Shown here in pieces: positions 42,979-52,025 of a stretch of 64,000 bases of DNA. Every line of letters begins with the position of its first letter. Positions within the stretch are counted from its first letter, which is position 1. Under the pieces are notes generated by a model. It did not search any database. It was not told the DNA's origin and saw nothing but the letters and a program-made list of their open reading frames with translations. This stretch comes from Anaerolineales bacterium UBA6055 (GTDB lineage: Bacteria; Chloroflexota; Anaerolineae; Aggregatilineales; Phototrophicaceae). The DNA lies in contig DIYL01000013.1 in the NCBI GenBank assembly GCA_002428985.1, positions 268,758-332,757 of the forward strand, in the 5' to 3' direction. Made by a program: the position numbers and the translations under genes.

Positions 42979-43344
42979 ATGCTGAGAAATAGAGAACGGG
43001 GTAAATTCAAGCCCCCCAGTGATGTAATTGCAACTGAGGATAAATTTATCATTCTAGTCGAAATTGCGGGCATGGATGCAAATGATTTCAAATTATCACT
43101 GATGAATCGCAAGCTGGTTATCAGTGGCACACGCATCCTACCCAATATTGAAGACAGCATCTCTTATCATCAAGTTGAAATAGAGACAGGCGAATTCCGC
43201 CTAGCGTATGAACTTGTAAAACCCGTTGATGACACTAAGGTAACGGCGAATTATGATAACGGATTACTCCGTATCGAACTGCCCTACTTACCTAAGAAAA
43301 CAGTCAAAGTTGTAATGGCGAACGAAGAAGATAAGGACAACTAA
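42979..43344 (+). CDS. Hsp20 family small heat-shock protein
   Basis: A 121-residue alpha-crystallin-type chaperone that holds unfolding proteins. A short N-terminus (MLRNRERGKFKPPSDV) leads into the core ACD: IILVEIAGMDANDFKLSLMN, then LVISGTRIL, YHQVEIETGEFRLAYELVKP and VTANYDNGLLRIELPYLPKK. It lacks the longer N-terminal arm of typical Hsp20s and ends without a clear IxI tail. GGAGAG is 9-13 bases before ATG. The next gene, lon, begins one base after the stop, so the two are coupled. Confidence 0.9.
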   Translation: MLRNRERGKFKPPSDVIATEDKFIILVEIAGMDANDFKLSLMNRKLVISGTRILPNIEDSISYHQVEIETGEFRLAYELVKPVDDTKVTANYDNGLLRIELPYLPKKTVKVVMANEEDKDN

Positions 43345-43345
43345 C

Positions 43346-45814
43346 ATGGCAATGTGGAACACATTTATGAGCGATAATGATTCGCCGAAAATTAAAGTAG
43401 ACATCAATCTAAACGAAGACAATGATGATGAAATAGCACTCGAGATTCCTGATGAATTGCCAATTCTGCCCTTGCGCGGTCTGGTCGTTTATCCACAAAC
43501 AGCGATTCCATTAACAGTCGGTCAAGCACGTAGCATTGAACTCGTTGACGATGTTGTGAATGGCGACCGTATGGTGGGTCTCGTCGCATCAAAAGACCCA
43601 AGACTCGATACGCCCGGTCCTGATGAAGTACAGACAGTCGGTACGTTGGCAACAATCCATCGCTTGTTCCGCACACCGGATGGCACAATACGCCTGATTA
43701 TTCAGGGTTTGGAACGCATTCAAATCGATGAGTTTGTCAAGACAGAGCCTTATCTTAAAGCACGGGTCACCCGTATCCCTGAAGATGAAGTTGTACTCGC
43801 AGACAACATCGAGCTCGAAGCGTTAATGCGTAGTGTGATTGACCGCTTCCAAAACTTGGCAGAGCTTGTCCCGAATATTCCAAGCGAAGTTGTTAACACA
43901 GCACTCAACCTCGAAGATCCGTTACAACTCGTTTATTCGATTGCAACCTATGTCCGCATTGATGCTGAAGAAGCTCAGCTTCTGCTTGAGATGGACAATA
44001 TCGAAGATAAGCTCCGTAACTTGCTTGCACTTCTCTCAAAAGAGTATGAGGTACTTTCACTGGGTCGTAAGATTCAGGAAGATGCCCAGCAAGAGATGGA
44101 AAAAAGTCAACGTGACTACTATCTGCGTGAACAACTAAAGGCAATTCAACGTGAAATTGGTGAGGATGACGATCAGCAAGAGGTCGAAAAATTCCGCGAG
44201 CTAATTGAACAATCCAATATGCCAGAAGAAGCCCGAAAAGAAGCCGAGCGTGAACTCAACCGTTTATCTAAGTTGAACGTGGCAGCAGCAGAATATGGTG
44301 TTATCCGTACCTATCTCGATTGGATGACATCGATGCCTTGGGATAAGCGTACTGAGGACAAACTAGATATTGCTCACGCCCGTGAAATTCTCGATGAAGA
44401 CCACTATGGGTTGGATGACATCAAAGAACGCATACTCGAATTTTTGGCAGTGCGTAAACTCCGTGCCGAACGTGCTGAGGAACTCGCTGAAACCAGTGGC
44501 GACGATCCGGTTCGTCGTGATCGTTCAGGTGCAATTTTGATGTTTGTTGGTCCTCCGGGGGTTGGTAAAACATCACTCGGTGCATCCATTGCCCGTGCGA
44601 TGGGACGTAAGTTCATTCGTATGAGTCTTGGCGGTGTGCGTGATGAATCTGAAATTCGTGGTTTCCGCCGCACATATATTGGTGCTATGCCGGGACGTAT
44701 CATTCAGACAATCCGACGTGCGGAATCACGGAACCCGTTGATTATGCTTGATGAGATTGACAAACTCGGTCGTGATTTCCGTGGTGATCCTGCATCTGCG
44801 CTACTCGAGGTACTTGACCCTGAGCAGAATGCCGAATTCCGCGATCATTATATGGATGTCGCATTTGACTTAAGTGATGTTATGTTCATCACAACCGCCA
44901 ATTCACTGGATACGGTTCCGGGTCCATTGCGTGATCGTATGGAAATCATTCAATTGAGTGGTTATACCGAACTCGAAAAACAAGCTATCGCTAAGCAATA
45001 TCTTGTGCCACGTCAAACCCGTGAAAATGGCTTGCGTGAAAATGAAATCGACTTTACTGATGAAGCACTGCTGACCATCATTCAAGATTACACACGTGAA
45101 GCCGGCGTACGTAATTTAGAACGTGAAATTGGCAAAGCAGCCCGCAAAGTCGTTACACGCATAGCTGAGGGCAAAAGTGACCATATCAATGTCACAGATG
45201 AACTCGTCAAAGAGTTACTCGGCAAGCCACGCTTTGGACATCGCACCGAAATGCGTGACCGTACTGAAGTTCCCGGTGTCGTCACAGGGTTAGCATGGAC
45301 ACCTGTTGGTGGTGATGTTCTATTCATCGAAGCGACCAAGATGAAAGGTAGCAAAGGATTCCAGTATACAGGACAACTCGGTGACGTCATGCAAGAAAGC
45401 GCAAAAATCGCTTATAGCTACATGCGCTCCAAAGCTGGCGACCTAGGTGTCGATCCGAAATTCTACGAAGACTATGACATCCACTTGCATGTCCCTGCGG
45501 GTGCAGTTCCCAAAGATGGTCCAAGTGCAGGTGTTACTATGGCAACAGCGCTAGCCTCATTGCTCACTGGACGCACAGCCCGCAGTAATGTTGCAATGAC
45601 AGGTGAATTGACACTCAATGGTCAAGTACTCCCAGTCGGCGGGATTAAAGATAAAGTGCTTGCCGCTCATCGTCTTGGTGCAGATACAGTGATCTTGCCA
45701 AAGAAAAATGAGAACGATCTCGATGAAGTCCCAGAAGACGTTCGTGATGAACTGACATTCGTCCTCGCTAGCCACGTTGATGATGTATTAGAAGTCGCGC
45801 TAGAAGACGAGTAA
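43346..45814 (+). CDS. lon: ATP-dependent Lon protease
   Basis: An 822-residue cytosolic AAA+ serine protease that degrades misfolded and regulatory proteins. An N-terminal substrate-binding domain (LPILPLRGLVVYPQTAIPLT onward, about 40-255) and coiled coil (YYLREQLKAIQREIGEDDDQ) precede the AAA+ module with Walker A GPPGVGKT (about 402-409), Walker B IMLDEIDK and the sensor regions. The C-terminal protease domain has the catalytic Ser in GPSAGVTM (about 727) and Lys in GGIKDKVLAAHR (about 770), a Ser-Lys dyad. An N-terminal extension of about 35 acidic residues is unusual. Start one base after hsp20 stop. Confidence 0.97.
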   Translation: MAMWNTFMSDNDSPKIKVDINLNEDNDDEIALEIPDELPILPLRGLVVYPQTAIPLTVGQARSIELVDDVVNGDRMVGLVASKDPRLDTPGPDEVQTVGTLATIHRLFRTPDGTIRLIIQGLERIQIDEFVKTEPYLKARVTRIPEDEVVLADNIELEALMRSVIDRFQNLAELVPNIPSEVVNTALNLEDPLQLVYSIATYVRIDAEEAQLLLEMDNIEDKLRNLLALLSKEYEVLSLGRKIQEDAQQEMEKSQRDYYLREQLKAIQREIGEDDDQQEVEKFRELIEQSNMPEEARKEAERELNRLSKLNVAAAEYGVIRTYLDWMTSMPWDKRTEDKLDIAHAREILDEDHYGLDDIKERILEFLAVRKLRAERAEELAETSGDDPVRRDRSGAILMFVGPPGVGKTSLGASIARAMGRKFIRMSLGGVRDESEIRGFRRTYIGAMPGRIIQTIRRAESRNPLIMLDEIDKLGRDFRGDPASALLEVLDPEQNAEFRDHYMDVAFDLSDVMFITTANSLDTVPGPLRDRMEIIQLSGYTELEKQAIAKQYLVPRQTRENGLRENEIDFTDEALLTIIQDYTREAGVRNLEREIGKAARKVVTRIAEGKSDHINVTDELVKELLGKPRFGHRTEMRDRTEVPGVVTGLAWTPVGGDVLFIEATKMKGSKGFQYTGQLGDVMQESAKIAYSYMRSKAGDLGVDPKFYEDYDIHLHVPAGAVPKDGPSAGVTMATALASLLTGRTARSNVAMTGELTLNGQVLPVGGIKDKVLAAHRLGADTVILPKKNENDLDEVPEDVRDELTFVLASHVDDVLEVALEDE

Positions 45815-45926
45815 ACTAGACACATCGTGCGTTAACGGTTACACTACTCACAGATTAAAGACAATGTTCAACGGTGTCCACCTGAGTTTTCAGGGAGGGC
45901 ACTGTTGTTTACGTATGGAGGGTACA

Positions 45927-46283
45927 GTGCCAAAGGTTATGATTGTCGATGACGACCAAACAACCGTGTCGTTATTAGAGATGTTACTCGAATTAGATGG
46001 CTTTGAAGTCAAAGCAGTATATCAGGGTGCGAATGTCATTCCAGAAGCTGAAGCATTTCAACCTGACATTTTCCTCATGGATTATCACCTTGCAGATATT
46101 CACGGTGTCGAAATTTTGCGTGATATTCGTAAACACGCAGACTTAAGCGAGACACCTGTTGTGATTGCATCTGGCATGAATGTTGAAGATGAAGTTATGG
46201 AGGCAGGCGCAAACCAGTTTCTGGTTAAACCATTTGAACCGTCTGAGCTTCCCGTAATATTTAATCAGTTACTTAATAACTAG
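45927..46283 (+). CDS. Stand-alone response regulator receiver protein
   Basis: A 118-residue CheY-like receiver (VDDDQT acidic pocket, phospho-acceptor D in IFLMDYHLADIHG, and K in LVKPFEPSEL). There is no output domain. I choose GTG 45927, as GGAGGG (45917-45922) precedes it by 4-5 bases; ATG 45915 and ATG 45864 in the same frame lack a good ribosome-binding site. No histidine kinase is nearby, so the partner kinase is encoded elsewhere. It is 112 bases after lon and 25 bases before the PHP-AlbA gene. Confidence 0.87.
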   Translation: MPKVMIVDDDQTTVSLLEMLLELDGFEVKAVYQGANVIPEAEAFQPDIFLMDYHLADIHGVEILRDIRKHADLSETPVVIASGMNVEDEVMEAGANQFLVKPFEPSELPVIFNQLLNN

Positions 46284-46308
46284 TAAGAACAATCTATAGT
46301 GAGTGCCT

Positions 46309-48048
46309 ATGGCAAATAGAAGAAAAAGCCGATTGCAATGGTATCGCATGGATTTACATGTCCATACTATGGCATCGGCAGATTATTTAAACAAAGATGC
46401 CGATTATATTGATATTCTGCGACGCGCAGAACAACGTGGCATCGACATCCTCGCATTTACCGACCATAATACGGTCATCGGATATGCGACAATGATGAAT
46501 GATATTGATCGCCTACAATTCCTCGAACAATCGGGACGCGCTCAAGCTGATGAATTAAGACTACTCGCAGAATACCGCCGCTTATTAGATAAAGTCCTTG
46601 TATTACCGGGCTTTGAATTTACTGCTACATTTGGTTTCCATATCATCGGTATATTTTCTCCCGAAACACCTGTCCGCTATATTGAACATATTTTGATGAG
46701 TCTTAACGTTCCCTTCGATGTATTAGAACGTGGTGACGCAGCAGCAGGCTCAACCGATGATGTCTTAAGTGCTTACCAGATGATTGATGAAGCAGGTGGA
46801 TTATGTATTGCGGCACACGCGAACTCCAATCATGGTGTAGCGATGCGTGGTATTGATTTTGGCGGACAAACACGGATTGCCTATACACAAGACAAGCATC
46901 TACATGCGCTCGAATTAACAGATCTCAATAAACGTGGGCGTGGATCCACTCAACGATTTTTTAATGGTACAAAACCCGAATATCCACGTCGCATGCACTG
47001 CATTCAAGGGTCAGATGCACATAGCCTTGATACAACCCAAGACCGACATATTACACGTTATGGTGTCGGTGAACGTGTGACAGAGATTCAATTACCAGAG
47101 CGGTCGTTTGAAGCAATTTTCGACGTTTTCCGTGGTACAGATTTTTCAAAGACGCGCCCTTACAACCCAAACCGAACCCCGTTTGATTACATCCAATCGA
47201 CACGCGAAGATGGCGCAAGTATCGTACAATCATTCCATGAGCAAATGACCCCGAAAGGCGGACATTTACATGCAATTGTGATGGATGTTTGTGCATTTGC
47301 CAATACAAATGGTGGCACTGTTTACGTGGGTATCAGCGAAGATTCCAAAAAGAAACCTGTGGGTGTCAATGCTATTGGTGATGCTGTCAAGGTACTAGAG
47401 CGTGAAATTAGTCGACGCATCACACCATCATTAGATGTAGACATCGACTCACAAGAGACACAGGGGAAAAATATTATTCGGATTCTCGTTCCTTATGGTG
47501 AATATCGCCCGTATGCGATTGATAACCAGCATATTTATATCCGGGACGAGACAGATAGTAATCTAGCCGTACGTGATGAAATCGTCAATCTCGTACAACA
47601 GGGCTTAATCTTCCAGAGTGATAGCAGTAATGGAAGCGTCCCAACCGATGCTGTCCAATCCATCACAAATGAAGCCCCTGATAAACCCGAAAACAATGGA
47701 ACAGAGCCACCCAAAGCAGGTGTTGAAATTATCGCTACCGAAGATCGTGATAAAACGCGTTATTACACAATGCACGATTTACGCAACGGTAGCATTGTCC
47801 GCAACGTAACACAATCATCAGCACGAAAATTATGGGATTATGCGATTAAACAATATGAAGGTAATCCCGTCAAAGATGATAAGGTGAAGTGGCAAGGCAA
47901 TATCGGACTATGGCGTGAATATCATAAAAGCAACAGTGTACGCTATGATCTCGTCCAAAAAGTGCATAACGGGGTGCGCGTGTATTACGGGGTGACGGAA
48001 AACGGTATGAATGGTGAATGGGAAATATTCCTCGAACCTGAAGATTAA
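46309..48048 (+). CDS. PHP-domain phosphoesterase fused to AlbA_2-type domain and a C-terminal domain
   Basis: A 579-residue three-part protein. Residues about 10-290 are a PHP metal-dependent phosphoesterase: DLHVHTMASADY (15-26), FTDHNT, LPGFEFTATFGFHIIG, AAHANSNHG and a GSDAHS near 225. Residues about 300-425 are an AlbA_2/Schlafen-AAA_4-like domain: TREDGASIVQSFHEQMTPKG, then DVCAFANTNGGTVYVGISED and IRILVPYGEYRPYAI. After a disordered linker (about 430-465) comes a domain with YYTMHDLRNGSIVRNVTQSS and a W-rich WREYH...VYYGVTENGMNGEWEIF ending. The last domain I do not recognise. AlbA_2 domains usually bind nucleic acid or act in transcription or RNA processing. Start ATG 46309 or GTG 46303. 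Next gene follows after 3 bases. Confidence 0.85.
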   Translation: MANRRKSRLQWYRMDLHVHTMASADYLNKDADYIDILRRAEQRGIDILAFTDHNTVIGYATMMNDIDRLQFLEQSGRAQADELRLLAEYRRLLDKVLVLPGFEFTATFGFHIIGIFSPETPVRYIEHILMSLNVPFDVLERGDAAAGSTDDVLSAYQMIDEAGGLCIAAHANSNHGVAMRGIDFGGQTRIAYTQDKHLHALELTDLNKRGRGSTQRFFNGTKPEYPRRMHCIQGSDAHSLDTTQDRHITRYGVGERVTEIQLPERSFEAIFDVFRGTDFSKTRPYNPNRTPFDYIQSTREDGASIVQSFHEQMTPKGGHLHAIVMDVCAFANTNGGTVYVGISEDSKKKPVGVNAIGDAVKVLEREISRRITPSLDVDIDSQETQGKNIIRILVPYGEYRPYAIDNQHIYIRDETDSNLAVRDEIVNLVQQGLIFQSDSSNGSVPTDAVQSITNEAPDKPENNGTEPPKAGVEIIATEDRDKTRYYTMHDLRNGSIVRNVTQSSARKLWDYAIKQYEGNPVKDDKVKWQGNIGLWREYHKSNSVRYDLVQKVHNGVRVYYGVTENGMNGEWEIFLEPED

Positions 48049-48051
48049 CCC

Positions 48052-48744
48052 ATGTCTCGTATTTTAGCCTTCGTTAACGAACATAGACTCAGGTTTTTCA
48101 CGCTGGGTCTATGGTTAGTTATTTTCGTCATAGCGCGTAGTTATATGTATACCTATGATCTTAGCTTGTTGCAACTTGCCGACAGCATCATCGGCATATT
48201 GCGTGACGCATGGTATGGTCCCTTATTATATATTGCTCTCTACGTTCTGCGCCCGCTATTGTTAATCCCCGGTACAATCCTGACAATAACTGCCGGTGTT
48301 GCATATGGTATTCCTAATGGTATACCCATCTCAATCTCCGCCAACATTATCTCAGCAATGGTCACCTACTCTATTGCGCGATGGTTGATGGCAGAACGTA
48401 TCGAGTTGGACGGACGACGCGGACAATTTATTGCATTTATGCGTCACAACCCATTTGAAGCTGTTTTAACAATGCAACTTTCGTATATCTCCCTTGATCT
48501 CACCTGTTCGTTAGCTGGCGTTTTGCATTTACCGTTCCGCCCATTTTTGTTGGGGATTCTATTAGGTGGATCAGTCGGTAATGTAATCGGTGTCTTTATT
48601 GGTAGTTCTGTCACAGGTAGCATCGCTGATGGATCATTAGCAATCCAACCAGAAATGATCGCTCTGTCCGCATCAATTTTAATTATCGGCTTATCTGTCT
48701 CAACCGCATTACGACGATATAACAACATTTCAGTTAAGGAATAA
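48052..48744 (+). CDS. VTT-domain membrane protein (TVP38/TMEM64 family)
   Basis: A 230-residue integral membrane protein with the SNARE-associated Golgi/VTT fold. After the first TM, PLLLIPGTILTITAGVAYGIPNG is the typical re-entrant stretch, followed by SANIISAMVTYSIARWL (about 98-114), a loop with a conserved F and Glu, and three further TMs with PFRPFLLGILLGGSVGNVIG. These proteins may act as lipid scramblases or transporters. The gene begins 3 bases after the PHP-AlbA stop and is followed by the hydrolase after 4 bases. Confidence 0.9.
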   Translation: MSRILAFVNEHRLRFFTLGLWLVIFVIARSYMYTYDLSLLQLADSIIGILRDAWYGPLLYIALYVLRPLLLIPGTILTITAGVAYGIPNGIPISISANIISAMVTYSIARWLMAERIELDGRRGQFIAFMRHNPFEAVLTMQLSYISLDLTCSLAGVLHLPFRPFLLGILLGGSVGNVIGVFIGSSVTGSIADGSLAIQPEMIALSASILIIGLSVSTALRRYNNISVKE

Positions 48745-48748
48745 CCTT

Positions 48749-49510
48749 ATGCCATTCATTAATATTTCAACAGGTGCGACATTACATTATGAAGATATGC
48801 AACCCAACAGCACGAATACGCCTGTTATTTTCATCCATGGTTTGTTAGGTACAGCGCGTGGACATCTCGGTCATGCGATGGACAAACTCGATGCCGATGG
48901 ATTCCATGTTATCGGATTGACTTTACGTGGCTATGGTGAATCATTACCCAAACCCCGCGACTTTCCAGATAGGTTCTATCATCGTGACACAGATGATTTG
49001 TTTGCATTTATGGATGCATTAGATATACAAAAAGCACATCTCATCGGCTTTTCCGATGGTGGCGAAGTCGTCTTGATTGCAGCCGGACAACAACCCGAGC
49101 GAATCGTCTCTTGCATCGCCATCGGTGCAGTCGGGAATTTTGGCGCAGAATTGCGTCCCGTTTTCCAGCGGACATATCCTGGAAACTGGATTACCGAAGA
49201 AGAAAAACAGGAGCATGGCTTTACTGATGCGGCAAGTTTTACACGGGGTTGGGTGCGATCAACCACACGTATGATTGATGCAGGTGGTGATATTAGCTTG
49301 GGTAACGCCCACAAAATCACATGTCCACTGATTATCATGCTTGGAAAAGACGACACCCTCAATCCTGAAAAATATGGACAAAACTTCGCCAAAAAGGTTA
49401 AACACGGGCGTGTTGAAATGTTCGACTGCGGTCACGCTGTACAAGATGAACAAGCTGACGCATTCTATCGTATTACGTTAGAGCATCTTCAAAAAGCAAG
49501 TCAAGAATGA
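48749..49510 (+). CDS. Alpha/beta-fold hydrolase
   Basis: A 253-residue hydrolase. FIHGLLGTARG carries the oxyanion-hole HG (about residue 27-29), the nucleophile elbow is GFSDGGEV (about 93-100, S at about 95), D in LGKDDTLNP (about 210) and H in FDCGHAVQDE (about 233). No signal peptide. The substrate is unknown. The last gene of the tightly packed run starting at 45927. Confidence 0.88.
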   Translation: MPFINISTGATLHYEDMQPNSTNTPVIFIHGLLGTARGHLGHAMDKLDADGFHVIGLTLRGYGESLPKPRDFPDRFYHRDTDDLFAFMDALDIQKAHLIGFSDGGEVVLIAAGQQPERIVSCIAIGAVGNFGAELRPVFQRTYPGNWITEEEKQEHGFTDAASFTRGWVRSTTRMIDAGGDISLGNAHKITCPLIIMLGKDDTLNPEKYGQNFAKKVKHGRVEMFDCGHAVQDEQADAFYRITLEHLQKASQE

Positions 49511-49542
49511 TTCAAACACCTCAATTCGAATTACAGTAACAA

Positions 49543-50445
49543 TTAGTAAATACTATCGTAGAAATTCTGCAAACGATCAGCCGTTAGGAAACCTTCAGCT
49601 GCGCCACGTTCACCAATTCTATATGAGGCAAAGATGGTCGCCTTGCGAATGGCTTCATGCGGATTTTTTGTTTGAGCGTAAACATAATTAAACGCCGAAA
49701 AAAGCGAGTCCCCTGCACCGACCGTATTAACAATTGGGCGCAATTCTAAGGCAGGAATTCGTCCGATGTAGTTCTCCGATTTCACTGCTAAAAGGGCGCC
49801 TTCATTACCCAAACCAATGACGATAATTTCTATACCAAATTCATTTTGTACAGCTTTCGCCCAATCTTCTGGAGACATAGGTAAAGACTCATCACTCATA
49901 AATAAGATGTCTGCCGCTTGCATATAATCGCGATTATAATGGTCATTCAAATCGCTAATTGTATGTACATCTGTCGCAATCGGGATACCTTTTTCTTTGG
50001 CAATTTTAAGCATAGGACGCGTATAGTTAATGTTACAGATCACAGCTAGTGAGCATCCATCTAATGCTTGTTTCGCAATTTCAACCGGATACGATGTGTC
50101 CTGAATCGTCTTTAAGTCCGTATAGATCGCGCGTTTACTATCTGTATCATACAGAATGATTGACTGTCCGGTTTCATCAACTTCTGAGCGCACATAGGTG
50201 TCATCTATATTGAGATCATTCAATGTTTGGCGAACGAGTATGGCATTTGCATCAGACCCAATCATCGACACTAATCGCATTTCACCACCTAATGTGGTCA
50301 GTGCCTTTGCGATATTTAAACCAACACCGGCAACAGTTGTACGAATCTCATTAAATGGATAGCGCACCGGATGATAGTCAATTGGAAAACCATCAATTTT
50401 CAGTGTTGTCTCGATATTGATATGTCCAGCAACAAGAATTGTCAT
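49543..50445 (-). CDS. PfkB family carbohydrate kinase
   Basis: A 300-residue ribokinase/PfkB enzyme. The N-terminal TILVAGHINIETTLKIDG opens the fold, GGEMRLVSMIGSD is the first PfkB signature, and VNTVGAGDSLFSAFNYV near 235-251 is the second, with the catalytic Asp in GAGDS. It phosphorylates a sugar or nucleoside with ATP; the substrate is not determinable. It starts 24 bases downstream of the amine oxidase gene on the same strand. Confidence 0.9.
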   Translation of the reverse strand: MTILVAGHINIETTLKIDGFPIDYHPVRYPFNEIRTTVAGVGLNIAKALTTLGGEMRLVSMIGSDANAILVRQTLNDLNIDDTYVRSEVDETGQSIILYDTDSKRAIYTDLKTIQDTSYPVEIAKQALDGCSLAVICNINYTRPMLKIAKEKGIPIATDVHTISDLNDHYNRDYMQAADILFMSDESLPMSPEDWAKAVQNEFGIEIIVIGLGNEGALLAVKSENYIGRIPALELRPIVNTVGAGDSLFSAFNYVYAQTKNPHEAIRKATIFASYRIGERGAAEGFLTADRLQNFYDSIY

Positions 50446-50469
50446 AAGGTTCTACATTTCAAAATTTGA

Positions 50470-51822
50470 TTAGCTCTCGTTTATGACGCGGTCATAAATT
50501 TCTTGGACAGCGCGCAATGCAGACTCAACCGCGCCTTCAATCCATGCATGGTAATGGGAAGCATGCGCGCCGGCTATATGGATTGGACCTTCAGGGGAAA
50601 CCATGTCTGTGTAATATTGTTCTTTCTGCCCAGGTTTGAATATGACAAATGCCCCACCAGCAAAACGATCGCGCCCCCAGTCCATTACAAAGCCATTTAC
50701 AAATTCGTCTTTTGCACTAGGGTGAATCTGATTAATACGCTTTAGGCTTTCACTAATTGCCTCTTCGTCAGACAACATTGACCAGCGGTGTGCACGAACC
50801 CCAACTGCATAAGTTCCGATCAACACGCCGCCTCGATCAACATGTTTACGTTCTAGGTAGTAGATAAATTGATTTGGCAACTCTGTGATTGTGCCACCTA
50901 CATAGATTTGATCATCTTCCTCCCAGAAGCGGCGCTTGAATTGTAAGAGCACTTTGGTTGCATCCATATACGGGATATTTCGTATTGCCCATTGCTTACC
51001 TGTAGAAAATGGTACTGTAAGGATCATATAGTCCGCTGTTAGTGTAAGTTCAGCACCATCTCTGGCGTAGTAAACAGTTACCGATGAACCATCATAATCA
51101 ATTGCATTTACTTGTGCGCCAAGTTGAAGATTTTGCTCAATGTCATCAAGAAATGCTTGCGGTAGTTGATCCATCCCGCCGACTAATTGAACTTTGTCTG
51201 CACCAAACCCCGCAGCAACTTGGAGTAATTCTAAAGCCGACCCATCGAGTGTACAGTCGAACGCAGATATGTGTCCAAATGTTTGCACCAATTCGTGAAT
51301 TCCAAACACTTTGAGCAGATGATCATACAATGACACATCGTCATATTGCTCAAGTAATGCGTACCAATCCCCACCAGCTGATGAAACAGCATTCAGAATA
51401 TTGTTTGCCTCTTGGTCCAATTTATCAAATATAGACACAATAACATTAAAATTTGATGCAATGTCAGAAGGTGTCATACGTTGACCATTAAAGTAAGAAA
51501 AGTTGTATGGCATGTCAGTATTAAATGGTATTGTTTCAAGATCAAATTTCTCAACATAATTCAACGTTAGATTGTGGATGACTGGAATGCGCATCGCACC
51601 AACTTCACCATATAACTGACCTTCAAACGGTTCACGCACGGTGTATACCCGTCCACAAATTCTATCTCGCGCCTCTAGTATAGTGACCTCAAATCCAGCC
51701 CTTTTTAGCTCATAAGCAGAAACAAGCCCCGCCATCCCGGCACCAACAACAATCACATGATTGCGATCAGAATTGATGCGTTCGAGTCCTTCGCTGATTA
51801 TTTGCAATTGTGTATTTTCCAT
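50470..51822 (-). CDS. FAD-dependent amine oxidase family protein
   Basis: A 450-residue flavin amine oxidase (MAO/L-amino-acid oxidase type). The FAD dinucleotide motif VIVVGAGMAGLVSAYEL (24-40) and the EARDRICGRVYTV adenine-binding stretch (50-62) are clear. GEVGAMRIP (76-84) and a C-terminal WAGAHAS-like IHIAGAHASHYHAWIEGAVESA complete the FAD site. It oxidises a primary or secondary amine or amino acid to an imine and H2O2. GGTGAGGG precedes ATG. Cotranscribed with PfkB. Confidence 0.88.
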   Translation of the reverse strand: MENTQLQIISEGLERINSDRNHVIVVGAGMAGLVSAYELKRAGFEVTILEARDRICGRVYTVREPFEGQLYGEVGAMRIPVIHNLTLNYVEKFDLETIPFNTDMPYNFSYFNGQRMTPSDIASNFNVIVSIFDKLDQEANNILNAVSSAGGDWYALLEQYDDVSLYDHLLKVFGIHELVQTFGHISAFDCTLDGSALELLQVAAGFGADKVQLVGGMDQLPQAFLDDIEQNLQLGAQVNAIDYDGSSVTVYYARDGAELTLTADYMILTVPFSTGKQWAIRNIPYMDATKVLLQFKRRFWEEDDQIYVGGTITELPNQFIYYLERKHVDRGGVLIGTYAVGVRAHRWSMLSDEEAISESLKRINQIHPSAKDEFVNGFVMDWGRDRFAGGAFVIFKPGQKEQYYTDMVSPEGPIHIAGAHASHYHAWIEGAVESALRAVQEIYDRVINES

Positions 51823-52025
51823 CCCTCACCCCATATCTATTTCCCACTTTAATTCTATAACTTACCTCTTTAGACAACAAATAGTGTTATCAGCAAAGCT
51901 ATGTATGGTAACTTCAGAACCGATTCGGGGTTCGAATAATCACATCCAATCTTCATTTCACTTGAATCGTTTAAATGATAGAATTATGCACACCTAACAA
52001 CCGATATAGGTAAGAAGATAACATC

